The notes under the pieces: model-generated | The model's input: only the letters and a program-made list of their open reading frames with translations | What the model was told of the DNA's origin: nothing | The model's database searches: none | Assembly: GCF_900289145.1 (NCBI RefSeq) | Contig: NZ_OKQO01000009.1 | Span: 62,001-126,000 of the forward strand | Direction: 5' to 3' | From: Neobittarella massiliensis (ex Bilen et al. 2018) | GTDB lineage: Bacteria > Bacillota > Clostridia > Oscillospirales > Ruminococcaceae | DNA length: 64,000 nucleotides | Shown: in pieces, positions 25,815 through 34,825 of the stretch | Layout: every line of letters starts with the position of its first letter | Position numbering within the stretch: the first letter of the stretch is position 1 | Translations under genes and position numbers: made by a program

Positions 25815-26966
25815 ATGAGCACGCGGTACAATCCCAACCCTTTTGAAAAGAAAAAGATGAAAAAGAGCACCAAATGGGTGCTCTGTATTTTAGCTGCCGT
25901 CTCGGCCGTCGGCTGCATCGTCGCCGCGCTGGTACAGGAGCCGGTCATCCCCGCCTATAAAGAGGCTGTCCCCGTCATCATCGACTGCGATCCCGGCACC
26001 GACGACGGCTATGCTCTGGTCATGGCCGGGGGCACCGGTAATCTGGATGTGCGCGGTATCACCACCGTTTACGGTGCGCTCTCCATCGGCGCCACCACTC
26101 AAAACGCGCTGTCTCTCACCGACTATATCGGGCTTGGCTGTCCGGTCTCTGTCGGGGCCGCCACACCACTGGTGCGCTCGCTGCTCCCCAGCTCCGAAAA
26201 CAACGGGGTCGGCGGCCTGTGCAGTGTGGCGCTGCCGGTCCCCGCCCAAAAGCTCGACGAGCGCCCCGCCTGGCAGCTCATCTACGACGAGGCAGTCGCC
26301 CAAAACGGCAAGCTGCAGCTCATCTGCCTGGGCCCGCTCACCAATGTCGCCACCGCCCTGCAGCAATATCCCGATCTGGCTCAAAAGCTGGCCGGTATCA
26401 CTTTTATGGCCGGCAATTTCGATTCTCCCGCCGTCGAATTCAACACCTCCTGCGACCCGCAGGCGCTGGATGTCGTGCTGCGCTGCGGGGTGCCACTGAC
26501 CGTCGTGCCCCGCGACCGCGCCTATTTGGCCACCCGGCTTATTAACCCCTGCCCCGTGGCCGATAGCGACGGCAATACGGCCCTGTGGGGGACTGGCTCT
26601 CCCGACTACTGGTCTGATCTGGTATCCGACAAGAGCCCGGTCCAGAGCTTCCTGGTCGGGGTACAGCAGTACACCAACGACAACTGGAAGACCAACGACC
26701 AAACTACCTCCCTCAACTGCCGGGCCATGCCCAGCATGGCGCCGCTGCTCAGCGTGATAAGCGGCGGCAGCGACCTGTGCCGGTACGACAAATGCTGGGT
26801 CAACATCATCACCACCGGCGAAAAGACCGGGACGGTCGTTTTCACCTCCGCTCAAGATGCAGAAAAGTCAGATGAAGATCTCGGCGCCGAGGTCTCTCTG
26901 CTGGTCGATATCGACCGCACGCTCTACCGGCAGGCCATACGGCAAATGGTCGATTCCTACCGGTAG
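25815..26966 (+). CDS. Membrane-anchored nucleoside hydrolase-like protein 3
   Basis: A 383-residue IUNH-fold protein with a charged N-terminus (NPFEKKKMKK) and a membrane helix at about 21-40. DCDPGTDD at 57-64, GPLTN and the VEFN substrate motif are intact, but the position of the distal Ca-binding Asp reads AMPSMAPLL, so that ligand is lost. Activity may be reduced or absent. ATG 25815 is chosen for GGGGAGG 6 bases before it. The next gene, 41 bases downstream, encodes a single-pass extracytoplasmic protein, and the two form an operon ending at a very strong terminator. It is closely related to the two preceding paralogues. Confidence 0.82.
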   Translation: MSTRYNPNPFEKKKMKKSTKWVLCILAAVSAVGCIVAALVQEPVIPAYKEAVPVIIDCDPGTDDGYALVMAGGTGNLDVRGITTVYGALSIGATTQNALSLTDYIGLGCPVSVGAATPLVRSLLPSSENNGVGGLCSVALPVPAQKLDERPAWQLIYDEAVAQNGKLQLICLGPLTNVATALQQYPDLAQKLAGITFMAGNFDSPAVEFNTSCDPQALDVVLRCGVPLTVVPRDRAYLATRLINPCPVADSDGNTALWGTGSPDYWSDLVSDKSPVQSFLVGVQQYTNDNWKTNDQTTSLNCRAMPSMAPLLSVISGGSDLCRYDKCWVNIITTGEKTGTVVFTSAQDAEKSDEDLGAEVSLLVDIDRTLYRQAIRQMVDSYR

Positions 26967-27007
26967 AGCTCATTCCCTCTATCCTACCAGAAAGGCAGGT
27001 CACGCCC

Positions 27008-28162
27008 ATGAAGCTCTATAAAAAGCCGCTCCCCAAGCGGGCGGTACAGGGTATCGCTATCGCGCTGGCTGCAGTCATGGTGGCGCTCACCGCCGTGGCC
27101 ACCACCCTCACCGTGCAGCACGCCCGCAAGAGCGAGATCCTGCAGGACGACAAGCAGGAGCTGCTGGTAGAAGACCTGATCCTCGACGGCCAGACCGCCT
27201 ATCTCCTGCTGTCGCAGATCACCTACTCCGACAAGTTAGAGGGCTTCTCCACCCAGGAACAGGGGTATCTCGAGGCCGACGCCAAGCTCAACAGCGCGGC
27301 CGTCTCACTGGAAGTAAGCACCGGCGGCAAGCGCTATCAGGCAGACGAAGACCAGATCCAGTGCAGCTATAGCGTCTCCGGCGGCCGGTTTTACTGCTAC
27401 TATCTGGCCCGCATCGACGGCGTGCGCGAAGCCGGCGACACGGCGGTGGTCACCGTCAACTATAAACGGCGCGACATCGACGTCCAGCAGCTGTCTGCCC
27501 TGCAAACGCAGACCGAGCAGATCCAGCTGCTCACCGGTCACACCGTCCAGATCGAGACCCGCTTTCTGCAGAGCGGCAGTGGCAGCGTATTGCAAAAGGT
27601 CGTCCTCCCCAAAGACGATCCCAGCCTTACCAGTGTCGTCCCTACCCTTACCATCGGCGCCAGCGACGGGCGCATGTACAGCGCCGCCGCCCAGCAGCTG
27701 GGCGACTATACGCTCTACCGCCTGCAGGACGACCGCATCGAGCGCAAAGGTTCCCCCGCGGTCTCCTACCTCTCGTACAGCAATCTGCTCGTCACCTTTA
27801 GCGGCCAGCGCAACGCCACCTTTACCGCCCCTATCTTACAGGACGGCGAGAGCCGGGAGATCGCGCAGCCAGTCACCTGCGGCAGCTTTACGCTGCCCGC
27901 CGTCACCGCGCTGCAAGACGGCGAAGACACCGCGCTGCGGCTGCCGCCCATGTCCAGTGTCGGGGTCATCACCAAGCTCTCCATGGCCCGGCCCGACGAT
28001 CAGGATGTCTCCTCCCGCACCTCTTTTGAGCTCATGGATGTGAGCACCGACCCCCACTTTCTCTTCAAGTGGAAAAACTGGTCCGGGAAAGAGATGCCGG
28101 TCGCCGTCACCGAGATCCAGCTGCAGCTGGAGCAGTTCGGCTGGATCCAGCGAGATAGCTGA
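27008..28162 (+). CDS. Single-pass extracytoplasmic protein paired with nucleoside hydrolase 3
   Basis: A 384-residue protein of no family I recognise. A basic start (KLYKKPLPKR) is followed by one membrane helix (about 13-35); the remainder is a soluble, beta-rich domain with many Thr/Ser/Gln residues, predicted outside. No catalytic or metal motif is evident. It follows hydrolase 3 by 41 bases and shares its promoter and terminator. A similar arrangement (exported hydrolase followed by a single-pass protein) occurs at 29.8-32.1 kb, though the two partners show no obvious sequence similarity. It may dock or present the hydrolase, or sense its products. Confidence 0.7.
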   Translation: MKLYKKPLPKRAVQGIAIALAAVMVALTAVATTLTVQHARKSEILQDDKQELLVEDLILDGQTAYLLLSQITYSDKLEGFSTQEQGYLEADAKLNSAAVSLEVSTGGKRYQADEDQIQCSYSVSGGRFYCYYLARIDGVREAGDTAVVTVNYKRRDIDVQQLSALQTQTEQIQLLTGHTVQIETRFLQSGSGSVLQKVVLPKDDPSLTSVVPTLTIGASDGRMYSAAAQQLGDYTLYRLQDDRIERKGSPAVSYLSYSNLLVTFSGQRNATFTAPILQDGESREIAQPVTCGSFTLPAVTALQDGEDTALRLPPMSSVGVITKLSMARPDDQDVSSRTSFELMDVSTDPHFLFKWKNWSGKEMPVAVTEIQLQLEQFGWIQRDS

Positions 28163-28240
28163 TCCTCGGCACATCCGGTCGCCCCGGCAAGACCGTCTCT
28201 GTCTGTCTCTCATCAAAAGCAGTAGACCCAACTTCCCGAT

Positions 28241-28299
28241 CTCAAAAGAGCGATCCCCCTGTGTACGCGGTCTGTACACAGGGGGATCGCTCTTTTGAG
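28241..28299. terminator. Very strong bidirectional terminator
   Basis: A perfect 26-bp inverted repeat (28241-28266 with 28274-28299, outer arms CTCAAAAGAG / CTCTTTTGAG, 7-base loop). It separates the hydrolase 3 operon from the convergent VOC gene. Confidence 0.85.
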
Positions 28300-28476
28300 G
28301 ACACATCTTTCCACGCAGCAGCACTGCCCCGCCGGTCTATCTCTCGGCAGGCCCGTCCACCACAGTGGCCCCCCTCCTAACGCCCGCGAGCGGCGCCGGC
28401 CGAGGTGGTATGCCCGCCAACTGGTACTCCACCGCGAAGCCGCCGCAAAACAGCGGCAGGACCTGCGCGGAGCCGC

Positions 28477-28947
28477 TCACTCCGCCAACAGCCGAGCGGC
28501 GAAGTCCGCCCCGACATCCATGCGCCGGGCGATCTGCTCTACATCCATTCCCTGCCCGGCAAAACGGCGCGCTACCGCCGGCAGCGGCTCCCCTATCTCG
28601 ATGATATGCCGGTCGGGGTCGTATATGCGCACCGCCCGCTGCCCCCAGCGGTGCTCTATCACCGGATGCACGTAAGAGATATCTTCCATCGCCGCCAGCC
28701 GCGCGGCAAAAGCGTCAAAATCAGTCTCTTCAAAATACAGCTCGGCACTCTTGCCGCCAAACCGGATATCTCGCTCGTCACAGCCCAAAAATCCGGCCCA
28801 GCTCTCCAGCGTCTGCAGAGAAACGCCGCCCGTGAGCACCTGGTTGGTGCCAAAATCCTGCTCTACCGTCAGGCCCAACACCCGGTGATAAAAGTCCAGG
28901 CCCTTTTGCATATCCGCTACCGCGATCAGGGGGTTCTTATAGGTCAT
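28477..28947 (-). CDS. VOC family protein (glyoxalase/bleomycin-resistance fold)
   Basis: A 156-residue cytosolic protein of the vicinal oxygen chelate superfamily. It opens with VADMQKGLDFYHRVLGLTV, the usual first beta-alpha-beta module, and ends with VRIYDPDRHIIEIGEPL, holding the C-terminal metal-binding Glu. A C-terminal extension (MDVEQIARRMDVGADFAARLL) looks like a small helical domain. AAGGAG lies ideally before ATG 28947. Such proteins range from lyases to drug-binding resistance proteins; which this is cannot be told. Confidence 0.82.
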   Translation of the reverse strand: MTYKNPLIAVADMQKGLDFYHRVLGLTVEQDFGTNQVLTGGVSLQTLESWAGFLGCDERDIRFGGKSAELYFEETDFDAFAARLAAMEDISYVHPVIEHRWGQRAVRIYDPDRHIIEIGEPLPAVARRFAGQGMDVEQIARRMDVGADFAARLLAE

Positions 28948-28975
28948 CTTCGCTCTCCTTTATCGATTATAAGCT

Positions 28976-29700
28976 TTATACAGGTACTGCTCGCCGCTGG
29001 TCCATGGCGACCGGTACACCGTACCGTCCACCGGCCCGGCACCGGGGTGCCCGCCATCGGGGCCAAGGTGTCACCGCCGTTTTCAGCAGCCGTGCTCCCG
29101 CTCTCGCAAACACATAGTCTCGGCACAGGGCAGGCTATCCGCCCACCGCGCTCAAAGGTCCGTCAGCGCCGCGCAGACCTATCCGCCAGCTGGCCTGTGT
29201 TGCCAATAAATACCGCCGTCCCAGTGTTTTGCGCTGTCCAACAGCAGTGTGTCCCCGCACGGTCTATATCCATTTCCCGCTCAAGGCGCATACCCCGCAT
29301 CTTCTTTTCGGGGCGATGAACATCGGCAGCTGTCACAGGGCCATTTTTACCGCACAGACAGGCCTTTCCGCCCAAAGATCCATGGAGCACACATATAGGT
29401 CAGCTCTGGCCAGACGCCTTTTAAAGATCTGCCCCCCGGGCCCCGCCAGCCGCGCTGGGGTATCCCCGCCACGCCCACCGCTGCACCATGGCCGGGTCCG
29501 ACCGCCGACCGCCAGCCGCCAGCCGCGCTGGGTCCCCGCCATCACCGGCACACCGACACACCAGCCCCGCGGGGATAGGTCCGCGCCGGCCGGCGCCCGG
29601 CCCCCAGGTTTTCTTCATTCTATCCCCCGCCCCGCGATCTGTCAAACCGGTCACCTGGTCCTATCCCGCCTTTTCACGCCGGAAGATCCTCCAGGCTTCC
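28976..29700. other. Long region without a recognisable gene
   Basis: About 720 bases between the VOC gene start and the next minus-strand operon end. Frames open on either strand give Pro/Arg/Gly-rich translations without family resemblance or ribosome sites. No repeats or structured RNA stood out. Confidence 0.5.
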
Positions 29701-29709
29701 CGCCCCCAC

Positions 29710-29750
29710 TAAAAAACAGACTGCATAAGACCCATCTCATACAGTCTGTC
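29710..29750 (-). terminator. Terminator of the MoxR-transglutaminase-hydrolase operon
   Basis: On the minus strand ACAGACTG and CAGTCTGT pair around an 18-base loop and are followed by a run of six T. It lies about 45 bases past the last stop codon. Confidence 0.75.
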
Positions 29751-29793
29751 CTCTCTTTTCCGGTAGCGGATACCGCGTTCTCTTTTTGCCCGC

Positions 29794-31083
29794 CTACTGC
29801 TCTGCCGAACGCGCGGCCGCTATCTCTATCCAGCCCGGGCAGGTCCTCTGCACCAGCGCCGTGTCGATGAGCAGGGTCAGCTGCTCCCCCGGCTCGGCCC
29901 GCACGGCGTAGGTCATGGTGTCAAAATCAGAGATGTAGCCCCGGCTCAGCCTCCCGCGCTCACCGGCAGTCAGGGTCTGGCCCTCCTGCAGCTTCTGGTA
30001 AAGCGCGTCGTCGGCCGTCTTTTCGGCCGCTATCAAGCCGGTCACCGGCCCCCAGTCGCTCTCGCCCTGCAATTTGATGTACACATACGGCCCCTCGCGG
30101 TACACGCTCTGCAAACGCACGCTGGCCGGGCCAACAGCCAGCTCGCGATCATCCAGCTGTATCGTCTGCCCATCTTCCGGGTTGGGCAGGGTGGTCTCCC
30201 GCGGTTTTTCGGCCCGGGCCGCCACCGAATAGCCGCCGTAGTCCAGGCGGGTCACCAGCCGGCCGGTCTCAGCGTCCTGCAGGTGATAGGCCCAGCGCAT
30301 GGCCCCATCCGAAAAGCAGAGACGTCTGGCCGTCGGCTGCGCCGCCGCATAGTCCTCGCTCACGGCAAACAGGTCGGTCAGGTACAGGTCCTCCCACCCC
30401 TCCTGTTGGGGCTGCGCATACTCCACCACAAAGTCCTGTCCGTCGTTAGAGAGCGGTGTGATCACCACCTCGGTCTCTTCCCCGCCGGCCAGCTGCACCT
30501 GTTTTTTCACCGGCTCCTGCCCGGCGGTGTACTGCAGTGCAATGCGCTTGAGTCCCTCTCCGTTGACCGAAAGGTACACCGCCTCCTGCCGGCGCGTGTC
30601 GGCAAAGCGAAAGTCGGTGGTCACCGTGTACTCGTACTCGCCAATGGCCGAGATACCGCTCCCCAGCACTGTGGCCGTGTACACCTTGTCACTCATGTGC
30701 ATCTCTAAAGTCACCTGCGGGGTGGGCAGCTCATCGGTCCGGTCCTCCAGCAGCTTGCCGGTCTCCCCGTCGTAGCGCAGATAGTCCTCCAGTAAAAAAT
30801 CCTTGCCGTCCACCACCTTGTAGCTCGACTCCACCGACACCAGCGTCTCGCTCTTATTCTGGTACACCGCCACCACACTGTGGCGGCTGGCCCCCTCGCC
30901 AAACGTGGTGCGGGCCGTGCTGTAGGTGTAGTCCGCCCGTATCGTCACAAAGTTATAGGTCAGCAAAAAAATGCCCAGCAGCACGCCCAACGCCGCTGCC
31001 GCGATCACCGTCGTAGCCTTGGCCGCTCGGCGCACCTTTTTGTTGCCGGCTGCCCGGCGCAGCCGCTCCGGCAGTTTCAGCAT
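29794..31083 (-). CDS. Single-pass extracytoplasmic protein paired with nucleoside hydrolase 4
   Basis: A 429-residue protein of unknown family. I choose ATG 31083, with GGGAGG 7 bases upstream. A strongly basic N-terminus (ERLRRAAGNKKVRRAAKA) precedes one membrane helix (about 24-45); the remainder is a Thr/Val/Tyr-rich, beta-type extracytoplasmic domain. No catalytic motif is visible. It follows exported nucleoside hydrolase 4 by only 13 bases and closes the five-gene minus-strand operon. It matches the 27.0-28.2 kb partner in design (short basic cytoplasmic tail, single helix, about 350-residue outer domain) but not clearly in sequence. A scaffold or receptor role for the exported hydrolase is conjecture. 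Confidence 0.72.
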   Translation of the reverse strand: MLKLPERLRRAAGNKKVRRAAKATTVIAAAALGVLLGIFLLTYNFVTIRADYTYSTARTTFGEGASRHSVVAVYQNKSETLVSVESSYKVVDGKDFLLEDYLRYDGETGKLLEDRTDELPTPQVTLEMHMSDKVYTATVLGSGISAIGEYEYTVTTDFRFADTRRQEAVYLSVNGEGLKRIALQYTAGQEPVKKQVQLAGGEETEVVITPLSNDGQDFVVEYAQPQQEGWEDLYLTDLFAVSEDYAAAQPTARRLCFSDGAMRWAYHLQDAETGRLVTRLDYGGYSVAARAEKPRETTLPNPEDGQTIQLDDRELAVGPASVRLQSVYREGPYVYIKLQGESDWGPVTGLIAAEKTADDALYQKLQEGQTLTAGERGRLSRGYISDFDTMTYAVRAEPGEQLTLLIDTALVQRTCPGWIEIAAARSAEQ

Positions 31084-31096
31084 GCCGCCACCTCCC

Positions 31097-32110
31097 TTAC
31101 TTCTGGTAATCTGCGCACATCCGGCGCAGCACATCCAGCATCTTTTCCCGGTCAAGCCCTACCGCATAGCGCACCGGGCTGCCGTCATCAGTCAGCACTG
31201 TAGTGCCGCGGTCCGCGCGCCCGGTCAGGCAGCGCAGCGAACCCTGTTCTATCATCAGCACCTGGGGATCTGTCAGGGCCATCACCGCCAGCACATCGTT
31301 GAGGATCTTGCTGTCGCTCTCCTCCCCCACAAAGGTCCGGCGCATCCCATTTAAGAGCAGCGGTATGCGGCTGTCGCCGATCATGGCCTCCAGCTCATCC
31401 CCCTGCACCACCGCCTGCGATGTCACATCATAGCCAATCACCGTAATGTCCACGCCGCTCTCCAGCACCGCCTCCATCGCCCAGGGGTCGTTAAAGGCGT
31501 TGAACTCGGCGCTGGGGGTCATGTTGCCCAGCCCGGTGGGCGAGCCCCCCATCACCGTGATCCCGGCCAGCATATCTTTTAAATCGGGGTACAGTTCCAG
31601 CGCCTTGGCGATGTTCGTCAGCGGCCCGATGGCGATCACCTGCAGCTGCCCGTCACAGGCCTTGGCCGTGTCGTATAACAGCTTCCAGGCCGGGCGCCGG
31701 TCAAAGGTGCGGTCGGGCGTGGGCAGCGCCACCCCGCCCATGCCGTCGCTGCCGTGGGCGTAAGCGGCCCCCATGGGCACCCCCTGCAGGGGGTAGGTGG
31801 CGCCCAGCGCCACCGGGCACTCCAGCCCAATATAGCTGGCAATGCTCAGGGCGTTGGCCCCGGTGCGCCCCAGCCCCACGTTCCCCTGTACGGCGCCAAT
31901 GCCCAGCACCTGCAGCGCGGGGCTCTTTTTTGCCAGGGCCAAGGCAAAGGTATCGTCAATGCCGGGGTCGCAGTCGATAAACACCGGCACCTTGTCCCGC
32001 TGCCAAGTCACCGCCGCCGTCCCCTCTTTCTGGGGGGCTGCCACAGCGGCCGCGCACAGGCAAAAAAGCACCGCTGCCACCAGCGCCAATGCGGTCCGTT
32101 TTCCCCTCAT
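31097..32110 (-). CDS. Exported nucleoside hydrolase 4
   Basis: A 337-residue IUNH enzyme with a cleavable-looking signal peptide (basic RGKR, hydrophobic core, AVAA near 22-25). The active site appears whole: DCDPGIDD at 46-53, GPLTN, AEFNAFNDPWA, and the distal Asp in LNDVLAVMAL (Asn in place of the usual His). It should release free base from nucleosides outside the membrane. It is the fourth gene of the MoxR - DUF58 - transglutaminase - hydrolase - partner operon, 59 bases after the transglutaminase stop. Placing a nucleoside hydrolase in this operon type is unusual as far as I know. Confidence 0.87.
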   Translation of the reverse strand: MRGKRTALALVAAVLFCLCAAAVAAPQKEGTAAVTWQRDKVPVFIDCDPGIDDTFALALAKKSPALQVLGIGAVQGNVGLGRTGANALSIASYIGLECPVALGATYPLQGVPMGAAYAHGSDGMGGVALPTPDRTFDRRPAWKLLYDTAKACDGQLQVIAIGPLTNIAKALELYPDLKDMLAGITVMGGSPTGLGNMTPSAEFNAFNDPWAMEAVLESGVDITVIGYDVTSQAVVQGDELEAMIGDSRIPLLLNGMRRTFVGEESDSKILNDVLAVMALTDPQVLMIEQGSLRCLTGRADRGTTVLTDDGSPVRYAVGLDREKMLDVLRRMCADYQK

Positions 32111-32169
32111 TTCTTAGCCCCCTTTTTTGCGTGTTCGCGCCGCGTGCGCAGGCCGGCATCAGCGGCTGT

Positions 32170-34782
32170 TTACCACAGCCATTTGCGCAGCCGCAGCATC
32201 CGCCGCCGGCTGGGCTCCAGCCGGCTCACCACTTCGCCGGCCATCTTGTCGGCCAGCGCCAGGCAGCGCTCGTAAGCGGCCTCATCCAAAGGCTCGGCGC
32301 TGAATTTGGCCTGCACCGCGTATTCCTGAAATTCCCGCAGCTCCTCGTAATCGATCCCCAGCAGGCGGTTGGGCACACTTTTGGCGTACCAGCTGTACTT
32401 CTTTCCCCGCGGGTGCCGCACACCGGCAAAGCCAAACAGGGTGGTCACATACCAGTACAAATAGCGCACACAGTCGCTGTAATCGCCGCTGTGCACCGCC
32501 CGCCGTATGGCCTGCAGCCGCGCAAAACGGCGGTACAACACCCACAGCACCAGCGCCACCACAAACAGCGCCGCCGCCACCAGCAGCAGATCGATAGCCA
32601 TGCGCCGGTCCAGCCGCTGGGCCAGCAGCTGCAGCCGGGTGGGCGGCTCTACCTCGGCAGAGCTGCCGCCGCTCTTATAGCGGGTCACCCGCACCGGCAG
32701 GCTCTCAACGTCCAAATTTGCACTGCTCTGGCGGACCTCCGGCAAATTGTCCTGTACGTTTTCGTAGCCGGGGGTCACCTCTACCGGCTGCCAGCCGATC
32801 CCATCTACATACACCTCTACCCAGGCGTGCTGGGCCGCATCGGTCACCGGCAGCTCGTATCTCACCGCCGTCAGCGACTGCCCCGAAGCCAGATCGTGCA
32901 GGGTCGCGCTGCCCTTTTGGTAGTCCTTAAAAAAGTCGGTGGGCGCTATGACATATCCCTCCGCATAGCGGGCGGGTATGCCGGCCGCGCGGTACATCAT
33001 CACCGCAGCCGAGGCAAAATGCGCCGAAAAGCCCTTTTTGTTGGTGCCGATAAAGTACTCGATAAAGTCCTCTCCCTCCGGCACCTCGCCCGGCTGCTCA
33101 TCATAGGTGTAGTGGCTCTGCATATAGGCCTGCACATAGCTGGTAAACCGGTCCAGGCTGCCCAGCTGTGCGTACAGCTCGGGGGTGAACTGGGCCTTTA
33201 TCTCCTCCAGTCCGCTCTCGGGCAGCTTGGTGTAGAGCTTTTGCGCCTCTTTCTGGTAGAGCGGTTGCCGCTGCATAAAAAAGCGGGTCTGGGCGTCCTC
33301 ATTGGCCCCCTCTTTTCCCTCTCTGACGTAGGGGATCTCGGTATTTAGCCCCTCCAGCTTGCCGGTGGTGTAAAAATCCTGCTCGTAGGTGTTCATCAGC
33401 CCAAACCACGGCAAGATCACCCCCGCGTCGGCGTCCAGGTCCAAAAGCGGGACCATACCGCCGCTGCCGTCGGGGTAAGCGGGGTAATACGGCATATAGT
33501 TCAGGCGCCGGGTGGTCTTATTGCGTATCTCTTTGTGCTTCACGATCATCGTCGACTGGTATACCGGCTGCTTGTTCACCTGCTTTTGGGTCTCGTACTT
33601 CAAAAACTCGCCGGCCAGGTTCTGCGGGTAATAGCCCTCGTCGTAAAACGACTTCGAGAGCGAGGCGCGCAGCTGGCGCTCCTCCTTGTCGGTGATCGGC
33701 CCCCACTGGGTACCGGTATAGGTGCTGCCGGTGTAGCCCTTTAAATACAGCGTGTTGCCCCAGTTAAAGGTGGTCACCTCCATGTCCACCTTGCCCTTTT
33801 TCTCAAAGGTGTCCATGTGGGTCAGGTCGCCAGAATTAAAGGTGGGCACCGCATATTCTCTCTTCTCCAGCAGCTTTACCATAAAGTGGTTCAGCGTGGT
33901 GCGAAACTCCACAAACGAGTCCTTGTTATACAGCGTGGGCGAGAACACCAAAAAGCTCACCGCCGCGCAGATGCCGGCCACCAACACCAGCAGTGTGCCG
34001 GCCGGCAGCGACATGGCCCGCCGGCCCGCCCCGTTTTGGTAGCGCACCTGCCACACATAGCGCTTTTTCACCTGTCTGGCGGCAAAGTCGCTCTTTTTGC
34101 TGCCCGGCCGCCAGCCGGCAAACACGTGCATCCCGGCAACGGCCAAATAGGTCACCGCCAGCACAGCCATCCAAAAGCCGCTGGGCGGCAGACCAAAATA
34201 CATGCCGATAGCCAGCAGCGGAAAAGTGGCGGCAAAATACAGGTAAAAGTTGCGCCGCCACACGCTGCACACCGCCACCAAATACCCCACCGCCAACATG
34301 AGCACCACGGCAAACTGAAAGGTGTACTGCGGCAGGGTCATCTGCGGCGATATCGTGGGCCCCAGCACCAGCTGGGCCGATACGGTGTTGATCTTCTCCA
34401 CGATCTGCGAGATCGTATACAGCATCCCGTAGTAGATGCTCTGCCCCATCACCAGCGCCGCCGCCAGCAGTGCGCCGCCCAGTATCGCCAGCAGCTTGGG
34501 CTTTTTATAGGCCGCCAGCGCAAACAGCGCCGTGCCCGCCCCCACGATGGGGTAGAGCAGCAGCGTATCCACGCCCATATCGCCGTACAGCCCGGTCAGC
34601 GCAAACCAAAACGCCGCCACGCAGCACAGCGCCCACAGCATATACCACAGCCACCCCAACCGCTTGGGCGGCTGTGGCTGCGGGTAGCGGGGGGGCAGCT
34701 TCAGCCGAAAATCGCGGTCCTCAATAAAGAACTGCGGCTCCTCTTTTTTCTTTTTCAGTCGCCGCCACAACTGCCGTATCAT
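32170..34782 (-). CDS. Transglutaminase-like membrane protein with Ser at the catalytic Cys position
   Basis: An 870-residue membrane protein: several N-terminal helices (about 45-250 and 270-290), a large external region with a transglutaminase-like domain (about 540-670), another helix near 735 and a cytoplasmic C-terminal part. The core motifs are recognisable: KKGFSAHFASAAVMMYRAAG, GIPARYAEGYV and AQHAWVEVYVDGIGWQPVEV. In active members the first motif carries the nucleophile as GYCxHFA; here it is Ser586 (TCG). The His is kept. So it is either non-enzymatic or uses Ser. Transglutaminases of this type normally pair with MoxR and DUF58 proteins, as here. Confidence 0.85.
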   Translation of the reverse strand: MIRQLWRRLKKKKEEPQFFIEDRDFRLKLPPRYPQPQPPKRLGWLWYMLWALCCVAAFWFALTGLYGDMGVDTLLLYPIVGAGTALFALAAYKKPKLLAILGGALLAAALVMGQSIYYGMLYTISQIVEKINTVSAQLVLGPTISPQMTLPQYTFQFAVVLMLAVGYLVAVCSVWRRNFYLYFAATFPLLAIGMYFGLPPSGFWMAVLAVTYLAVAGMHVFAGWRPGSKKSDFAARQVKKRYVWQVRYQNGAGRRAMSLPAGTLLVLVAGICAAVSFLVFSPTLYNKDSFVEFRTTLNHFMVKLLEKREYAVPTFNSGDLTHMDTFEKKGKVDMEVTTFNWGNTLYLKGYTGSTYTGTQWGPITDKEERQLRASLSKSFYDEGYYPQNLAGEFLKYETQKQVNKQPVYQSTMIVKHKEIRNKTTRRLNYMPYYPAYPDGSGGMVPLLDLDADAGVILPWFGLMNTYEQDFYTTGKLEGLNTEIPYVREGKEGANEDAQTRFFMQRQPLYQKEAQKLYTKLPESGLEEIKAQFTPELYAQLGSLDRFTSYVQAYMQSHYTYDEQPGEVPEGEDFIEYFIGTNKKGFSAHFASAAVMMYRAAGIPARYAEGYVIAPTDFFKDYQKGSATLHDLASGQSLTAVRYELPVTDAAQHAWVEVYVDGIGWQPVEVTPGYENVQDNLPEVRQSSANLDVESLPVRVTRYKSGGSSAEVEPPTRLQLLAQRLDRRMAIDLLLVAAALFVVALVLWVLYRRFARLQAIRRAVHSGDYSDCVRYLYWYVTTLFGFAGVRHPRGKKYSWYAKSVPNRLLGIDYEELREFQEYAVQAKFSAEPLDEAAYERCLALADKMAGEVVSRLEPSRRRMLRLRKWLW

Positions 34783-34825
34783 CTGCCCACCTCCTCTTTT
34801 TTCTCTCGGCTAAGCGCCCACCCGC

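Noticed and set aside
32089-33348. Plus-strand open frame of 419 codons
   Set aside because: It is antisense to the transglutaminase gene, with Arg/His/Gln-rich content and no ribosome site.
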